Numbered from the stretch's first letter, positions 16,044-25,432 are shown. The stretch: DNA of 64,000 nucleotides from an uncultured Clostridia bacterium (GCA_944332815.1 CALVKQ010000002.1:65787-129786); one strand, 5' to 3'. Made by a program: numbers and translations. The notes: generated by a model from the letters alone, not told the origin.

Positions 16044-17705
16044 TTACGCGGTTTCGATGTTTGCCGCATCCTGAAGTTTCAGGATCTCGATAGCTTCTTC
16101 ACGGAGCTTGAATTTCTGTATCTTGCCGCTGGCGGTGACGGGGAACGCGTCCATAAAGCGCACGTAACTCGGCACTTTGTGTCTTGCCATGTGGGACTTG
16201 ACGAGGTCTTTGACCTCCTGTTCGGTCATGGTTTCGCCCTTTTTGAGGATGATGCACGCCATGATCTCCTCGCCGTACTGCTTGCTGGGGACGCCGATCA
16301 CCTGTACGTCGCTTATCTTATCGCAGGTGTAGAGGAACTCTTCGAGCTCCTTGGGATAGATGTTCTCGCCGCCGCGGATGATCATATCCTTTATCCTGCC
16401 CACGACTTTATAGTACCCTTCCTCGTCCACGGTGCAAAGGTCGCCTGTATGCAGCCAACCGTCCTCGTCTATCGCCTGCTTTGTTGCCTCGGGCATCTTG
16501 TAGTAGCCTTTCATTATATTGTAGCCGCGCGCGAGGAATTCGCCGGGAGTGCCCACGGGAACTTCCTTGTTGGTTTCGGGGTCGACGATCTTGCACTCCA
16601 CGCCGGGGAAGGCTCTGCCCACCGTCGCGACGCGTTTTTCCAGAGAATCCGTCGTGGTGGTCATGGTGCATCCGGGGGACGCCTCAGTCTGCCCGAAGAC
16701 TATGACTATGTCGCGCATATTCATCTTGTCCACGACCTTTTTCATGACCTCTATGGGACAGGGCGAACCTGCCATTATGCCCGTGCGCAGCGAGGAGAAG
16801 TCGAACTTGTCGAAATCGTGATGTTCGAGCATGGCGATGAACATCGTGGGCACGCCATGGACGGCGGTGCACTTTGCGGTGCTTATCGCGTTCATGACGG
16901 GCACGGGGCTGTACGCCTCAACGGGGACCATTGTCGTGCCGTGGGTTATGCAAGCCATGGTGGCGAGCACCAGCCCGAAACAATGGAAGAAAGGCACCAC
17001 GATGCACAGTTTGTCCTCGTTGGTGAAAGCCATGCCGTCGCCTATCGTCATGCCGTTGTTGACGATGTTGAAGTGCGTGAGCATGACGCCCTTGGGGAAC
17101 CCGGTCGTGCCGGAGGTATACTGCATATTGATGACGTCGTGGCAGTCGAGTTCCGCCTCGCGTTCGCGCAGCACATCGTCGCTCACGTCCTCGCCGAGCT
17201 TCATCAGTTTTTCAAAGCTCATCATGCCCTGCGGCGTCTGTCCGTCCGCAAATATTATGCGTTCGAGGAAAGGCAGAGCGGGATGGGACACTTTCCCGTC
17301 CGTCGCCGTCTTGACCTCGGGGATGAGCTCGTTGACTATATCGACGTAATTGCTGTCCTTAAAGCCGCCCATCATGACCAGCACCTTGGTGTCGGACTGC
17401 GTGAGCAGATATTCCAGCTCGAATATCTTGTAATTGGTGTTGACGGTGACGAGGATTGCGCCGCACTTCGCCGCTCCGAAAAGGGTGAGCAGCCATTCGG
17501 GGATATTGGTCGCCCAGATCGCCACCTTATCTCCCTTCTTCACGCCGAGGGAGATGAGCCCTTTTGCGACCTTGTCGGTGTCCTCGTCGAACTCGCGCCA
17601 TGTGCGCTTATACTTTCTGGTGGTGTACTCCACCGCCGTCCTTTCGGGTATGTCACGGGCAAGACCGTTGATGATCTGCCCCAAAGTTTTTTCTATCGTC
17701 TGCAT
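16044..17705 (-). CDS. Acyl-CoA synthetase (AMP-forming)
   Basis: A 553-residue ANL-superfamily ligase activating medium or long fatty acids to CoA thioesters with ATP. The P-loop-like A3 motif is YTSGTTGFPKGVMLTH, the A5 motif is VFGQTEASPGC, the A7 motif is GWLHTGDLCTVDEEG, A8 is RIKDMIIRGGENIYPKE, and the A10 Lys is in PVTASGKIQKFKL. All catalytic motifs are intact and the length is normal. The many matches to clostridial fatty-acyl-CoA synthetases favour acyl over amino-acid substrates. Middle gene of a three-gene unit with an upstream RluA-type enzyme (12-base gap). Confidence 0.88.
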   Translation of the reverse strand: MQTIEKTLGQIINGLARDIPERTAVEYTTRKYKRTWREFDEDTDKVAKGLISLGVKKGDKVAIWATNIPEWLLTLFGAAKCGAILVTVNTNYKIFELEYLLTQSDTKVLVMMGGFKDSNYVDIVNELIPEVKTATDGKVSHPALPFLERIIFADGQTPQGMMSFEKLMKLGEDVSDDVLREREAELDCHDVINMQYTSGTTGFPKGVMLTHFNIVNNGMTIGDGMAFTNEDKLCIVVPFFHCFGLVLATMACITHGTTMVPVEAYSPVPVMNAISTAKCTAVHGVPTMFIAMLEHHDFDKFDFSSLRTGIMAGSPCPIEVMKKVVDKMNMRDIVIVFGQTEASPGCTMTTTTDSLEKRVATVGRAFPGVECKIVDPETNKEVPVGTPGEFLARGYNIMKGYYKMPEATKQAIDEDGWLHTGDLCTVDEEGYYKVVGRIKDMIIRGGENIYPKELEEFLYTCDKISDVQVIGVPSKQYGEEIMACIILKKGETMTEQEVKDLVKSHMARHKVPSYVRFMDAFPVTASGKIQKFKLREEAIEILKLQDAANIETA

Positions 17706-17717
17706 ATAACTCCTGAA

Positions 17718-18437
17718 TTACACGTTTTTGATGTTGATCCCGAGATACTGTTCCAGGTCGAACAGCTTCCACGGGAGCGCGTCGGGCGGATAGACCCTGA
17801 AATCCATTGCTTTGCCTCCGACCGGGTGGACGAACCTTAATTCGGTCGCCCACAGGCATAGCGGGAGTTTCATTCTTTCGCCGTGACCGTAACGCGCGTC
17901 CCCCAGGATGGGAGTGCCGTTTGCGGCAAGCTGCACTCTTATCTGATGTCCTCTGCCCGTCAGCAAGTTGACTGCGAGCAGGCTGACATTGTTGGCTTTG
18001 TCGTAGGCGAGCTGCTTATAATCCAGCTCCGCGTACTTGGCGCCCTCCGTAAGTTCGGGCACCATTTTGACCGTGTTGTATTCCGGGAACTTTTTCAGCC
18101 AGCAGCGAAGTTTGTCCGCCTTGAAACGCGGCGCACCCTCGACGACCGCCAAATACTTTTTCTCCACCTCTCCGTTGCGTATGGCTTCGGAAAGTCTGGA
18201 CGCGGCTTTGGAGGTCTTGGCAAACACCATGACTCCCCCCGTGGGACGGTCCAGCCTGTGGACGAGCCCGAGATAGGCTTCACCCGGTTTGGAGTACTTT
18301 TCCACGAGGTACTGTTTGAGCATGGTGAGCATATCGGGGTCCCCCGATTCGTCCGCCTGCACGGGCACTCCGTACGGCTTGACCACCACCAGCAAGTGAT
18401 TGTCCTCGTAAAGTATCGTCAGCTCTTTGTAGTTCAT
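17718..18437 (-). CDS. RluA-family RNA pseudouridine synthase
   Basis: A 239-residue pseudouridine synthase. HRLDRPTGGVMVFAKT contains the catalytic Asp (HRLDR), preceded by a KPYGVPV strand; LLTGRGHQIRVQLA and ILGDARYG are later family motifs. There is no N-terminal S4 domain, as in the shorter RluA/YlyB-type clostridial enzymes. The RNA target (23S rRNA or tRNA) is not predictable. The start ATG lies seven bases after a -10 element with no ribosome site, so this is another likely leaderless mRNA. Confidence 0.88.
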   Translation of the reverse strand: MNYKELTILYEDNHLLVVVKPYGVPVQADESGDPDMLTMLKQYLVEKYSKPGEAYLGLVHRLDRPTGGVMVFAKTSKAASRLSEAIRNGEVEKKYLAVVEGAPRFKADKLRCWLKKFPEYNTVKMVPELTEGAKYAELDYKQLAYDKANNVSLLAVNLLTGRGHQIRVQLAANGTPILGDARYGHGERMKLPLCLWATELRFVHPVGGKAMDFRVYPPDALPWKLFDLEQYLGINIKNV

Positions 18438-18444
18438 AACTTCG

Positions 18445-18473
18445 TTTTTATCTTATTGTTTTGTGCGTGTCAA
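18445..18473 (-). promoter_or_regulatory. Promoter of the rluA-like operon, leaderless arrangement
   Basis: Minus strand TTGACA (18468-18473), 17-base spacer, TAAAAA (18445-18450), then seven bases to the ATG. Confidence 0.6.
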
Positions 18474-18485
18474 GTGTTTTTTCGT

Positions 18486-19349
18486 TCATTTGCCCCCGAA
18501 TGTCGCGAAGGAAGTGCATCCCTGCGGCAGCACCAATCCCTCTTCGGTGGCAAGCCCTATCTCATCGGAGTCGATGACCGCGTCGCCGGGCAGCGCAAGA
18601 CGGAGTATGTTTGCCATGACGCCCGGCTGCAACCCCGTGGTGTAAGAGTTCAGGCACACGAACAGCGGACGGTCGGAAAGCACTTTCGCCACGAGTTCCG
18701 CAAGGTCGCTTATGCCCTCCTCTATCTTCCACTTCTCGCCGTTTGGCCCTCTGCCGAAGCTGGGCGGATCGAGTATCACCGCGTCGTATTTGCGCCCTCT
18801 GCGCAGTTCGCGCTGCGTGAACTTGAAGCAGTCGTCCACGATGTAACGCATCCCTTTGCCGTCAAGTCCTGACAGACGGACGTTATCGCCTGCGCGCTCC
18901 ACCATGGCTTTCGCTCCGTCCACATGGCACACGCTCGCGCCTGCGGCGAGGCAGGCTACGGATGCCGCGCCCGTATATCCGAAGAGATTGAGCACGCTCA
19001 CCTCTCTTCCGGCGCCCTTTATCAACTCGCCCATCCTGTTCCAGTTCACCGCTTGTTCGGGGAAGAGCCCGGTGTGCTTGAACCCCATGAGTTTGAGCTT
19101 GAACCTGAGGTCACGCCAGCCTATGACGAATTCCTCCGGCATATCCGTCCTATAATGCCATCTGCCACCGCCCGACGATGAACGCTCGTACACGGCGTCG
19201 ATGCCCTTATAGGAACGCAGCGGCGTCTTCGCGCGCCAAATGACCTGCGGATCGGGTCGAAGGAGGACGTACTTCCCCCACCTTTCCAGTTTTTCGCCGT
19301 CCCCCGTTGCGATGACGGCGTAATCCTTCCAGTCGGGCGCGATACGCAT
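18486..19349 (-). CDS. Class I SAM-dependent RNA methyltransferase (RlmI/RlmK-like)
   Basis: A 287-residue methyltransferase. LNLFGYTGAASVACLAAGA is SAM motif I, VDGAKAMVERAGDN motif II, and the catalytic DPPSFGRGPNGEKW fits the RlmI/RlmK group of 23S rRNA m5C/m2G enzymes. The N-terminal PUA domain of full RlmI is missing; instead about 100 residues of a short beta-rich module precede the Rossmann fold. The start ATG shares one base with the ileS stop (TGATG), indicating translational coupling with ileS. Confidence 0.85.
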   Translation of the reverse strand: MRIAPDWKDYAVIATGDGEKLERWGKYVLLRPDPQVIWRAKTPLRSYKGIDAVYERSSSGGGRWHYRTDMPEEFVIGWRDLRFKLKLMGFKHTGLFPEQAVNWNRMGELIKGAGREVSVLNLFGYTGAASVACLAAGASVCHVDGAKAMVERAGDNVRLSGLDGKGMRYIVDDCFKFTQRELRRGRKYDAVILDPPSFGRGPNGEKWKIEEGISDLAELVAKVLSDRPLFVCLNSYTTGLQPGVMANILRLALPGDAVIDSDEIGLATEEGLVLPQGCTSFATFGGK

Positions 19350-22300
19350 CAGCCTATCTTCCTCACGGAAACGGTGACCTTGTCGCCGTTGATGTTAAGC
19401 TCTTTCGCGTAACCGTCTATGACGGGGGTGAGCTCGTCGCAGAGCACGTCCTTTGCGAACGTCCCTTTCTCGAACACTTTGAGCGCAACGCCTTCCGCGC
19501 TGTAACCCACCGCGATATGGTCGGTGACCTCGAACCCGGCTTCTTTGCGCATGGTCTGTATCTTGCTGACTATCTCGCGCTCCGCGCCCTCGAAGATGAG
19601 TTCGTCATCCAGAGTGGTGTCCAGCGCCACGGTGGTTTCACCGTCCGATTCGGAGGAGAACCCCTCTCTGCTCTTCACGGAGATGAGCAGGTCGTCCTCG
19701 GTCAGTTCTATTTTCCTGCCGTCGGCTTCCGTGGTATAGGTGCCGGCGTTCCTGACCGCGGCGACTATCTCGTCGGCGTGCTCTGCGAGTATCTGACGTA
19801 TCTTTCCGAGCAGCGCGCCGAACTTGGGACCCAAAGTTTTGAGCTGCGGTTTGAGTTCGTAACTGATGAACTTGCCGCTGTCGGCGGAGATCTGAACGTC
19901 CTTGACGTTGAGTTCGTCCTCGACGAGCGCTTTTAATGCGGAGGAAAGTTCCTTCTTCCCGTTGTATATCAGTCTGCGCAGGGGCTGGCGGTTCTTGACG
20001 CCTGCAAGATTCCTTGCCGCTCTTCCGAGCATGACCACGGCGAGCACGTCCTTCATGCCCTCTTCCAGCCTGCGGTCTATCATGCTCTCGTCCGCCACGG
20101 GGAAATCGCAGAGGTGTACGCTTTCGGGCGCGTCGGGGAAGAAGGGTGTCACCAGATTGCGGTACATGGTTTCCGCCAGGAAAGGCACGTAAGGCGCGAT
20201 GACCTTGGTGAGCGTGGACAGCACCGTGTAAAGCGTGGTGTACGCCGCCTCCTTGTCCGCGTCCATGCCGCTCCCCCAGAAACGGTCGCGGCAGCGGCGG
20301 ACATACCAGTTGGAAAGGTCGTCCACGAATGCGCCTATCGCGCGCGCCGTTTCGGTGATCTTGTATTCGTTCAAGCCCTCGTCAACCGTCTTGATGAGGG
20401 TGTTAAGACCGCTCAGGATCCACCTGTCCATGACGGTGAGCTTTTGCCCTGCGAGTTTGTGCGCGGAGGGGTCGAACTTGTCTATCTCCGCATAAAGCAC
20501 GAAGAAGGCGTAGGTGTTCCACAGCGTCCCCATGAACTTGCGCTGCGCTTCGCTCACGTTCTCCGCCGAGAAACGGGAAGGAAGCCAGGGCGCGGAAGAG
20601 GTGTAGAAATACCAGCGCGTGGCGTCCGCTCCCTGCTTATCCAGCACGGTGAACGGCTCCACGACATTGCCTTTGTGTTTGCTCATCTTCACGCCGTCCT
20701 TGTCGTTGACGTGTCCGAGCACTATGCAGTTCTTGAAAGGCGACTTGCCGAAGAGCATGGTGGACACGGCAAGCAGGGTGTAAAACCACCCTCTCGTCTG
20801 ATCCACTGCCTCGGAGATGAAGTCGGCAGGGAAAGTTTCCTCGAATATATCCTTATTCTCAAAAGGATAGTGCCACTGCGCGAAAGGCATGGAGCCGCTG
20901 TCGAACCAGCAGTCCAGCACCTCGGGGGTGCGCACCATCTCGCCGCCGCATTCGCACTGCCACTTCACTTCGTCGATGTAGGGACGATGGAGTTCGATGT
21001 CGTGATCCAGTCCGCCCAGCTTGCGCAGTTCTTCGCGCGAACCAACGACGTGCACCTTACCGCACTTGTTGCACACCCATATGGGAAGAGGCGTGCCCCA
21101 ATATCTCTCACGGGAAATGCCCCAGTCTATGACGTTTTCCAGGAAGTTGCCCATCCTGCCCGTGCCTATCGTGGGGGGCATCCAGTTGACGGAAGCGTTG
21201 GACGCGAGCAGCGCCTCTTTGACCGCGGTCACCTTTATGAACCAGGAACTTCTGGCATAGTAAAGCAACGGCGTGTCGCAGCGCCAGCAGAAAGGATAGC
21301 TGTGCGTGAACATCAGTTCCTTGAACAGCTTGCCTTCCGCCTTCAACCTTTCGATCACCAATTTATCCGCGTCCTTGGCGAACACGCCTTTGAGGTCGTA
21401 CGCCGCGTCCACGAACCTGCCTCTGCCGTCCACCATCTGCACGAAAGGCAGACCGTAACGCTTGCCGACGTTGCTGTCGTCCTCGCCGAACGCCGGAGCG
21501 ATATGCACCACGCCCGTGCCGTCGGTGAGGGTGACGTACCCGTCGCAGGTCACGTAATACGCCTTCTCTTTCGCGCCGGTATCGTAATCGAAGAGCGGCT
21601 CGTACTCGGTGTACTCATACTCTCTGCCCTTTTTGACGCCGACTTTTTCGAACTCATTCTCTTTGAACAGACTGCCGACCAGCGCGTCCGCCATGATATA
21701 TCGTTCGTCGCCGACCTTGATCGCGGCATAATCCTCGTCGGGATTGACGCAGAGCGCGACGTTGCTGGGGAGGGTCCAGGGCGTGGTGGTCCAGGCGAGG
21801 AAGTAAGTGTTTTCCCTGCCCTTGACCGCGAATTTCACAAAGACGGACTTCTCTTCCACATCCTTGTATCCCTGCGCCACCTCATGAGAGGAAAGAGCCG
21901 TGCCGCAACGGGGGCAGTAAGGCACTATCTTGTAGCCTTTATACAGCAGACCCTTGTCCGCCATCTGCTTTATCGCCCACCACACGGACTCGATATATCT
22001 GTCGTCGTAAGTGATGTAAGGATCCTTCATGTCCGCCCAGTAACCTATGCGGTCGGACATTATCTCCCACTCGTGCTTATACTTCCACACCGACTCCTTG
22101 CACTTTTTGATGAAGGGCTCGATGCCGTACTTCTCTATCTCCTGCTTGCCGTCGATGCCGAGCATCTTCTCCACTTCCAGCTCAACGGGCAGCCCGTGAG
22201 TGTCCCAACCGGCTTTCCTGCGGACATAGTACCCCTTCATGGTCTTGTAACGCGGGATTATATCCTTCATGACACGGGTGAGGATGTGCCCTATATGCGG

Positions 22301-22462
22301 CTTGCCGTTGGCGGTGGGAGGACCGTCGTAAAAATTGAAGCTCTTGCCTCCCTTGTTCTTTTCAACGCTCTTTTCAAAGATCTCGTTTTCCTTCCAGAAC
22401 GCCAGAACTTCCTTTTCGCGTTCCACAAAGTTGAGAGAAGTGTCTACGGGTTTGTACATCAT
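19349..22462 (-). CDS. ileS: Isoleucyl-tRNA synthetase (long, IleRS2-like)
   Basis: A 1037-residue class I synthetase. DGPPTANGKPHIGH is the HIGH motif and GVKMSKHKGN the KMSKS motif. The editing domain contains the LAWTTTPWTLPSN stretch. The anticodon-binding region and a long C-terminal extension follow. Bacterial type 1 IleRS is about 930 residues with a C-terminal zinc finger. The length and motif context here resemble the clostridial type 2 (eukaryote-like) enzyme, a class linked to intrinsic mupirocin tolerance. The start is a double ATG after AGAGGC. A promoter lies 28 bases upstream and no T-box leader is present. Confidence 0.95.
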   Translation of the reverse strand: MMYKPVDTSLNFVEREKEVLAFWKENEIFEKSVEKNKGGKSFNFYDGPPTANGKPHIGHILTRVMKDIIPRYKTMKGYYVRRKAGWDTHGLPVELEVEKMLGIDGKQEIEKYGIEPFIKKCKESVWKYKHEWEIMSDRIGYWADMKDPYITYDDRYIESVWWAIKQMADKGLLYKGYKIVPYCPRCGTALSSHEVAQGYKDVEEKSVFVKFAVKGRENTYFLAWTTTPWTLPSNVALCVNPDEDYAAIKVGDERYIMADALVGSLFKENEFEKVGVKKGREYEYTEYEPLFDYDTGAKEKAYYVTCDGYVTLTDGTGVVHIAPAFGEDDSNVGKRYGLPFVQMVDGRGRFVDAAYDLKGVFAKDADKLVIERLKAEGKLFKELMFTHSYPFCWRCDTPLLYYARSSWFIKVTAVKEALLASNASVNWMPPTIGTGRMGNFLENVIDWGISRERYWGTPLPIWVCNKCGKVHVVGSREELRKLGGLDHDIELHRPYIDEVKWQCECGGEMVRTPEVLDCWFDSGSMPFAQWHYPFENKDIFEETFPADFISEAVDQTRGWFYTLLAVSTMLFGKSPFKNCIVLGHVNDKDGVKMSKHKGNVVEPFTVLDKQGADATRWYFYTSSAPWLPSRFSAENVSEAQRKFMGTLWNTYAFFVLYAEIDKFDPSAHKLAGQKLTVMDRWILSGLNTLIKTVDEGLNEYKITETARAIGAFVDDLSNWYVRRCRDRFWGSGMDADKEAAYTTLYTVLSTLTKVIAPYVPFLAETMYRNLVTPFFPDAPESVHLCDFPVADESMIDRRLEEGMKDVLAVVMLGRAARNLAGVKNRQPLRRLIYNGKKELSSALKALVEDELNVKDVQISADSGKFISYELKPQLKTLGPKFGALLGKIRQILAEHADEIVAAVRNAGTYTTEADGRKIELTEDDLLISVKSREGFSSESDGETTVALDTTLDDELIFEGAEREIVSKIQTMRKEAGFEVTDHIAVGYSAEGVALKVFEKGTFAKDVLCDELTPVIDGYAKELNINGDKVTVSVRKIG

Positions 22463-22489
22463 TTGCCTCTTTACTATAAAATTATCAAG

Positions 22490-22518
22490 ATTATACCTTA
22501 AACAGATGGAAAAGGCAA
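22490..22518 (-). promoter_or_regulatory. Promoter of ileS
   Basis: Minus strand TTGCCT (22513-22518), 17-base spacer, TATAAT (22490-22495). The leader is under 30 bases, which excludes a T-box. Confidence 0.8.
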
Positions 22519-22564
22519 CCAAATCGCGCCTGTTTTCTATTTTGAGCAAACATATCCCACTCGG

Positions 22565-22592
22565 TTGACAATTCGGAACTTTGTGATAAAAT
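22565..22592 (+). promoter_or_regulatory. Promoter of tRNA-Gly
   Basis: TTGACA (22565-22570), 16-base spacer, TAAAAT (22587-22592), 18 bases before the mature tRNA. Confidence 0.75.
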
Positions 22593-22610
22593 ACCATTGT
22601 TGCGGAATTC

Positions 22611-22684
22611 GCGAATGTAGTTTAATGGTAAAACAGCAGCTTCCCAAGCTGCGGTCGAGGGTTCGATTCCCTTCATTCGCTCCA
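22611..22684 (+). tRNA. tRNA-Gly(CCC)
   Basis: A 74-base cloverleaf with acceptor GCGAATG / CATTCGC, discriminator T and encoded CCA. The anticodon loop is TTCCCAA, giving anticodon CCC for GGG codons. The T-loop is GGTTCGATTCC. It is flanked by its own promoter and terminator. Confidence 0.95.
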
Positions 22685-22695
22685 ATATTTCCGAG

Positions 22696-22741
22696 AAGCG
22701 CCGAAAATCCACTGTTCAGCAGGGTCCCGGCGCTTTTCTTA
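22696..22741 (+). terminator. Terminator of tRNA-Gly
   Basis: AAGCGCCG / CGGCGCTT stem followed by TTCTTAT. Confidence 0.7.
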
Positions 22742-22889
22742 TACATGAGCTTTGCTCAAAATCCCACGTCTTTTCCGATGTTTTGTGACAAGTTTTGTGA
22801 CATGGACCGGCATTATCTCCGACTCTTGATCTTGCCAGGAAAACCTGCCGAATGACTGCAAACGAGCAGGCTTCGGCCGGCATTCGACA

Positions 22890-22924
22890 CAAAAAAAGGG
22901 AGTCCGTGGAACTCGCCTTTTTTT
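22890..22924 (-). terminator. Terminator of the GDPD gene (symmetrical)
   Basis: A stem flanked by A-tract and T-tract: GGCGAGT / ACTCCC core with runs of seven T on either strand. It lies 27 bases after the GDPD stop and could work in both directions. Confidence 0.75.
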
Positions 22925-22950
22925 ATTTTGTGTTTGAGGCGGAAAAAGTG

Positions 22951-23970
22951 TCAGCCTTTCAGGACGTTGTAGCACATATCCGGGGCGTCGGACATGATGC
23001 AGTCTGCGCCTATCGATTGCAGGTGGCTCACGTCGTCCTCTTCGTTTATGGTCCAGTACTGCACGGCGATATTATACTTGTGCGCGTACTCCACCAAGTC
23101 TTTTGTGCCCAGGAAGCTCACCGTCTTGCTGTACGGGATCTGCAACGCGCAATAGCCCACTCCCCTCTTGTTGAGGTCCGCATTGGTGAGGTAGGCAAAC
23201 CAGAAGTCCAGCACTTCGCAGATGGAGGAGGAGCGCAGCATATCGGGATAATTCTTGTCCACATAATCGGTGACGTTCTGGTTGAAAGTGCCGAAAACCA
23301 CGTCGTCGAGCAGATCCATCTCTTTGAGGGTGGCGTACAGTTTGTCCGCAGCCTTCTCGCCCAGCTTGCCGCTGTTCTTGATCTCGATGATATAGCGGAA
23401 CTTGCCGTACTCTTCGGGCGCGGCCTTCTTTGCCTCCTCCGACTCCATATAAGTCAGGACCTGTTCCAGCGTGCAGACGCGCAGCCCTTGTGCGGTGATT
23501 TCCTCTTCGGTGAGCGAACGGAAAGGATACTCGCCGTTTAGCTCGAAATTATAGCCCATATTCAGGCGGAGGAGTTCTTCGAGCGTATAGTCCTCGGGGC
23601 GGGCGTCCGACTCGCCGAACACTTCACGGGAGTTGGAGGTCCTGTCCAAGGTATGGTCGTGGAGCAGGATGAGCTCGCCGTCCTTGGTGATGTGCAGGTC
23701 GAACTCCCAGATGTCCACGGTGTATTTGTCGACCGCCTCTTCGATGCCGAGCATAAACGCGTTGAGGGTGTTTTCGGGCGCGACCAAACTGCCTGCCCTG
23801 TGCGCGGAAACCATCGCGACGTCATCGACGATATAGGGGTTGGGACCGCCGTTGAAATAATTCTTGTCCACCGGGCAATCCGCTATGCCTATCACGCAGC
23901 AGCTCACCCCGAAGATGAGAATGAACAGCCCGAGCATTACACCAAACAGAACTTTATACTTCTTTCTCAT
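22951..23970 (-). CDS. Membrane-anchored glycerophosphodiester phosphodiesterase
   Basis: A 339-residue enzyme with one N-terminal membrane segment (LFGVMLGLFILIFGVSCC) and an extracellular GDPD domain. SAHRAGSLVAPENT gives the catalytic His and Glu, EFDLHITKDGELILLHDHTL the metal ligands and second His; IIEIKNSG and FGTFNQ follow. It hydrolyses glycerophosphodiesters to glycerol-3-phosphate, feeding the glycerol pathway seen elsewhere in this window. The start at MRKKYKV has a weak ribosome site; a TTG start 14 codons upstream is possible. The next gene on the same strand (PAP2) is 60 bases upstream, so a lipid-headgroup pair is likely. Confidence 0.88.
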   Translation of the reverse strand: MRKKYKVLFGVMLGLFILIFGVSCCVIGIADCPVDKNYFNGGPNPYIVDDVAMVSAHRAGSLVAPENTLNAFMLGIEEAVDKYTVDIWEFDLHITKDGELILLHDHTLDRTSNSREVFGESDARPEDYTLEELLRLNMGYNFELNGEYPFRSLTEEEITAQGLRVCTLEQVLTYMESEEAKKAAPEEYGKFRYIIEIKNSGKLGEKAADKLYATLKEMDLLDDVVFGTFNQNVTDYVDKNYPDMLRSSSICEVLDFWFAYLTNADLNKRGVGYCALQIPYSKTVSFLGTKDLVEYAHKYNIAVQYWTINEEDDVSHLQSIGADCIMSDAPDMCYNVLKG

Positions 23971-24030
23971 ATCGTTGAACACTGTTTTTGCGCCGCTACA
24001 CTCTTCGGGCAAGCGGCGTCAGACTTACGG

Positions 24031-25071
24031 TCAGCAGAGTTCTTCCTCTGCCGGTTCGGGGACGTAGTTCTTGCCAAGACACTTGAAGTGACGGAAGCGG
24101 AATATGACGGCTTCTCTGGCAAACGCCATGCAAAGGAAAGCTATCGTTCCGCCGAAGAGCACGTCCGAGAAGAAGTGCGCGCCCACCACGATACGGCTGA
24201 CGGCGACTATCCCGGTGAACACGACGGGGAATATCCAGCAGAGCGCGCGCAGCCCCTTGTTCTTTGTGCCGAGCACGTCGGGGAGCATGATGAGCGCGTA
24301 GGTCATACCTGCGGCGCAGGTGTGCCCGGAGGGGAAGGATTTGAACGCGTCGGAAGCAAAGTACATTTCTTCAAACTGCTTGGAGAGTTCCTCGGGCTGT
24401 CCGCCGCGCGATTCGTACCAATTCTGGAAGTTGGCGAAACCGTCCAAGCTCCGCCCTAGTTCGCTGTTCATGGCGCGGTAACGCATCCTGCCCACGGGGT
24501 CTTTGATGATCATTATCAAGAGGTTTGCGACCACCGCCATTATGACGAACGCCAACACGAACTTCATCAATTTTTTGAGAGTTTCGTCCTTTATGCGGCT
24601 GAACGCCGCGAGGGAAATGCCGGACGCCATTAGCGCGCATATGACGGAAAGCACCGTCATGACGGTTTGGACATACTCGTTGCCATAGCGTTCCAGCTCG
24701 GCGTGCTCGCCCACGTAACCCAGCATATCGTCAAAGAAGAACCAATACGCCACCACGGAACCGGCAAGCAGCACCGCGCATATTATCTCGCGCATCGGGC
24801 GGAGTTTGAGGGTGCGCCAAACATACAACATCAACAGCACGACGCAAACGCCTGCCAGAATGTATATGGGCGAAGACCCGAACGCCTCAAAAGTCACGCC
24901 GAACACGTCGTGGGAAAGATACTCCCCGTCCGCGAGCGCGTTTTTTGTGAGGATTTTGCTGACTTCGAGGTCGGTGAAGGACGCCGCGATGAGCAGCCCT
25001 GCAAACACGACCACGAACAGGACCACGGCAATGATGACTCTGTTCCTCTCCGAAACTTTTGCAAAGATCAT
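24031..25071 (-). CDS. PAP2-family membrane phosphatase
   Basis: A 346-residue integral membrane phosphatase with six or seven hydrophobic segments. The three PAP2 motifs are present: KDPVGRMRYR (motif 1), FPSGHT (motif 2) and SRIVVGAHFFSDV (motif 3 with the catalytic His). Family members dephosphorylate undecaprenyl pyrophosphate, phosphatidic acid or phosphatidylglycerophosphate. It precedes the GDPD gene on the same strand. It has its own promoter. Confidence 0.9.
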   Translation of the reverse strand: MIFAKVSERNRVIIAVVLFVVVFAGLLIAASFTDLEVSKILTKNALADGEYLSHDVFGVTFEAFGSSPIYILAGVCVVLLMLYVWRTLKLRPMREIICAVLLAGSVVAYWFFFDDMLGYVGEHAELERYGNEYVQTVMTVLSVICALMASGISLAAFSRIKDETLKKLMKFVLAFVIMAVVANLLIMIIKDPVGRMRYRAMNSELGRSLDGFANFQNWYESRGGQPEELSKQFEEMYFASDAFKSFPSGHTCAAGMTYALIMLPDVLGTKNKGLRALCWIFPVVFTGIVAVSRIVVGAHFFSDVLFGGTIAFLCMAFAREAVIFRFRHFKCLGKNYVPEPAEEELC

Positions 25072-25131
25072 AATTTGTCCCTCTCATGTGCGAAAGCGCC
25101 AAAGCACAAAACGCAGTACAAGTTTTTATAT

Positions 25132-25160
25132 ATCATAACACGCGTTACCATATAATTCAA
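25132..25160 (-). promoter_or_regulatory. Promoter of the PAP2-GDPD pair
   Basis: Minus strand TTGAAT (25155-25160), 17-base spacer, TATGAT (25132-25137). Confidence 0.7.
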
Positions 25161-25304
25161 TAACCAGTTTTTATCCCGTGGATTTTAACGCAAAAAAACG
25201 CCGTCCGAAGCCCGAACGCGCCCGTTCGACGCTTAAATGCTCCAAGGAATATCCCTCGCTTTGACCGCTTCTTGCAAATTGTTTGAAAAATAGCTTTCAT
25301 CCGC

Positions 25305-25333
25305 TTGCATGGTCGTCCGATTTATGATATCAT
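25305..25333 (+). promoter_or_regulatory. Promoter of tRNA-Glu
   Basis: TTGCAT (25305-25310), 17-base spacer, TATCAT (25328-25333). Confidence 0.65.
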
Positions 25334-25353
25334 CACATGGCAACGAAAGGTAC

Positions 25354-25428
25354 GCCCTCATGGTCAAGCGGTTAAGACGTCGCCCTCTCACGGCGGAATC
25401 TGGGGTTCGATTCCCCATGAGGGTACCA
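25354..25428 (+). tRNA. tRNA-Glu(CTC)
   Basis: A 75-base cloverleaf with acceptor GCCCTCA / TGAGGGT (first pair G-T), discriminator A and encoded CCA. The anticodon loop is CTCTCAC, anticodon CTC. D-arm GGTCAAGCGGTTAAGAC and the T-arm are typical of bacterial tRNA-Glu. Confidence 0.95.
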
Positions 25429-25432
25429 GCAA

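Noticed and set aside
20114..22501. 795-residue plus-strand frame opposite ileS
   Set aside because: Antisense of a complete synthetase gene.
22463..22620. T-box leader for ileS
   Set aside because: The promoter lies under 30 bases from the start codon and no T-box consensus was found.
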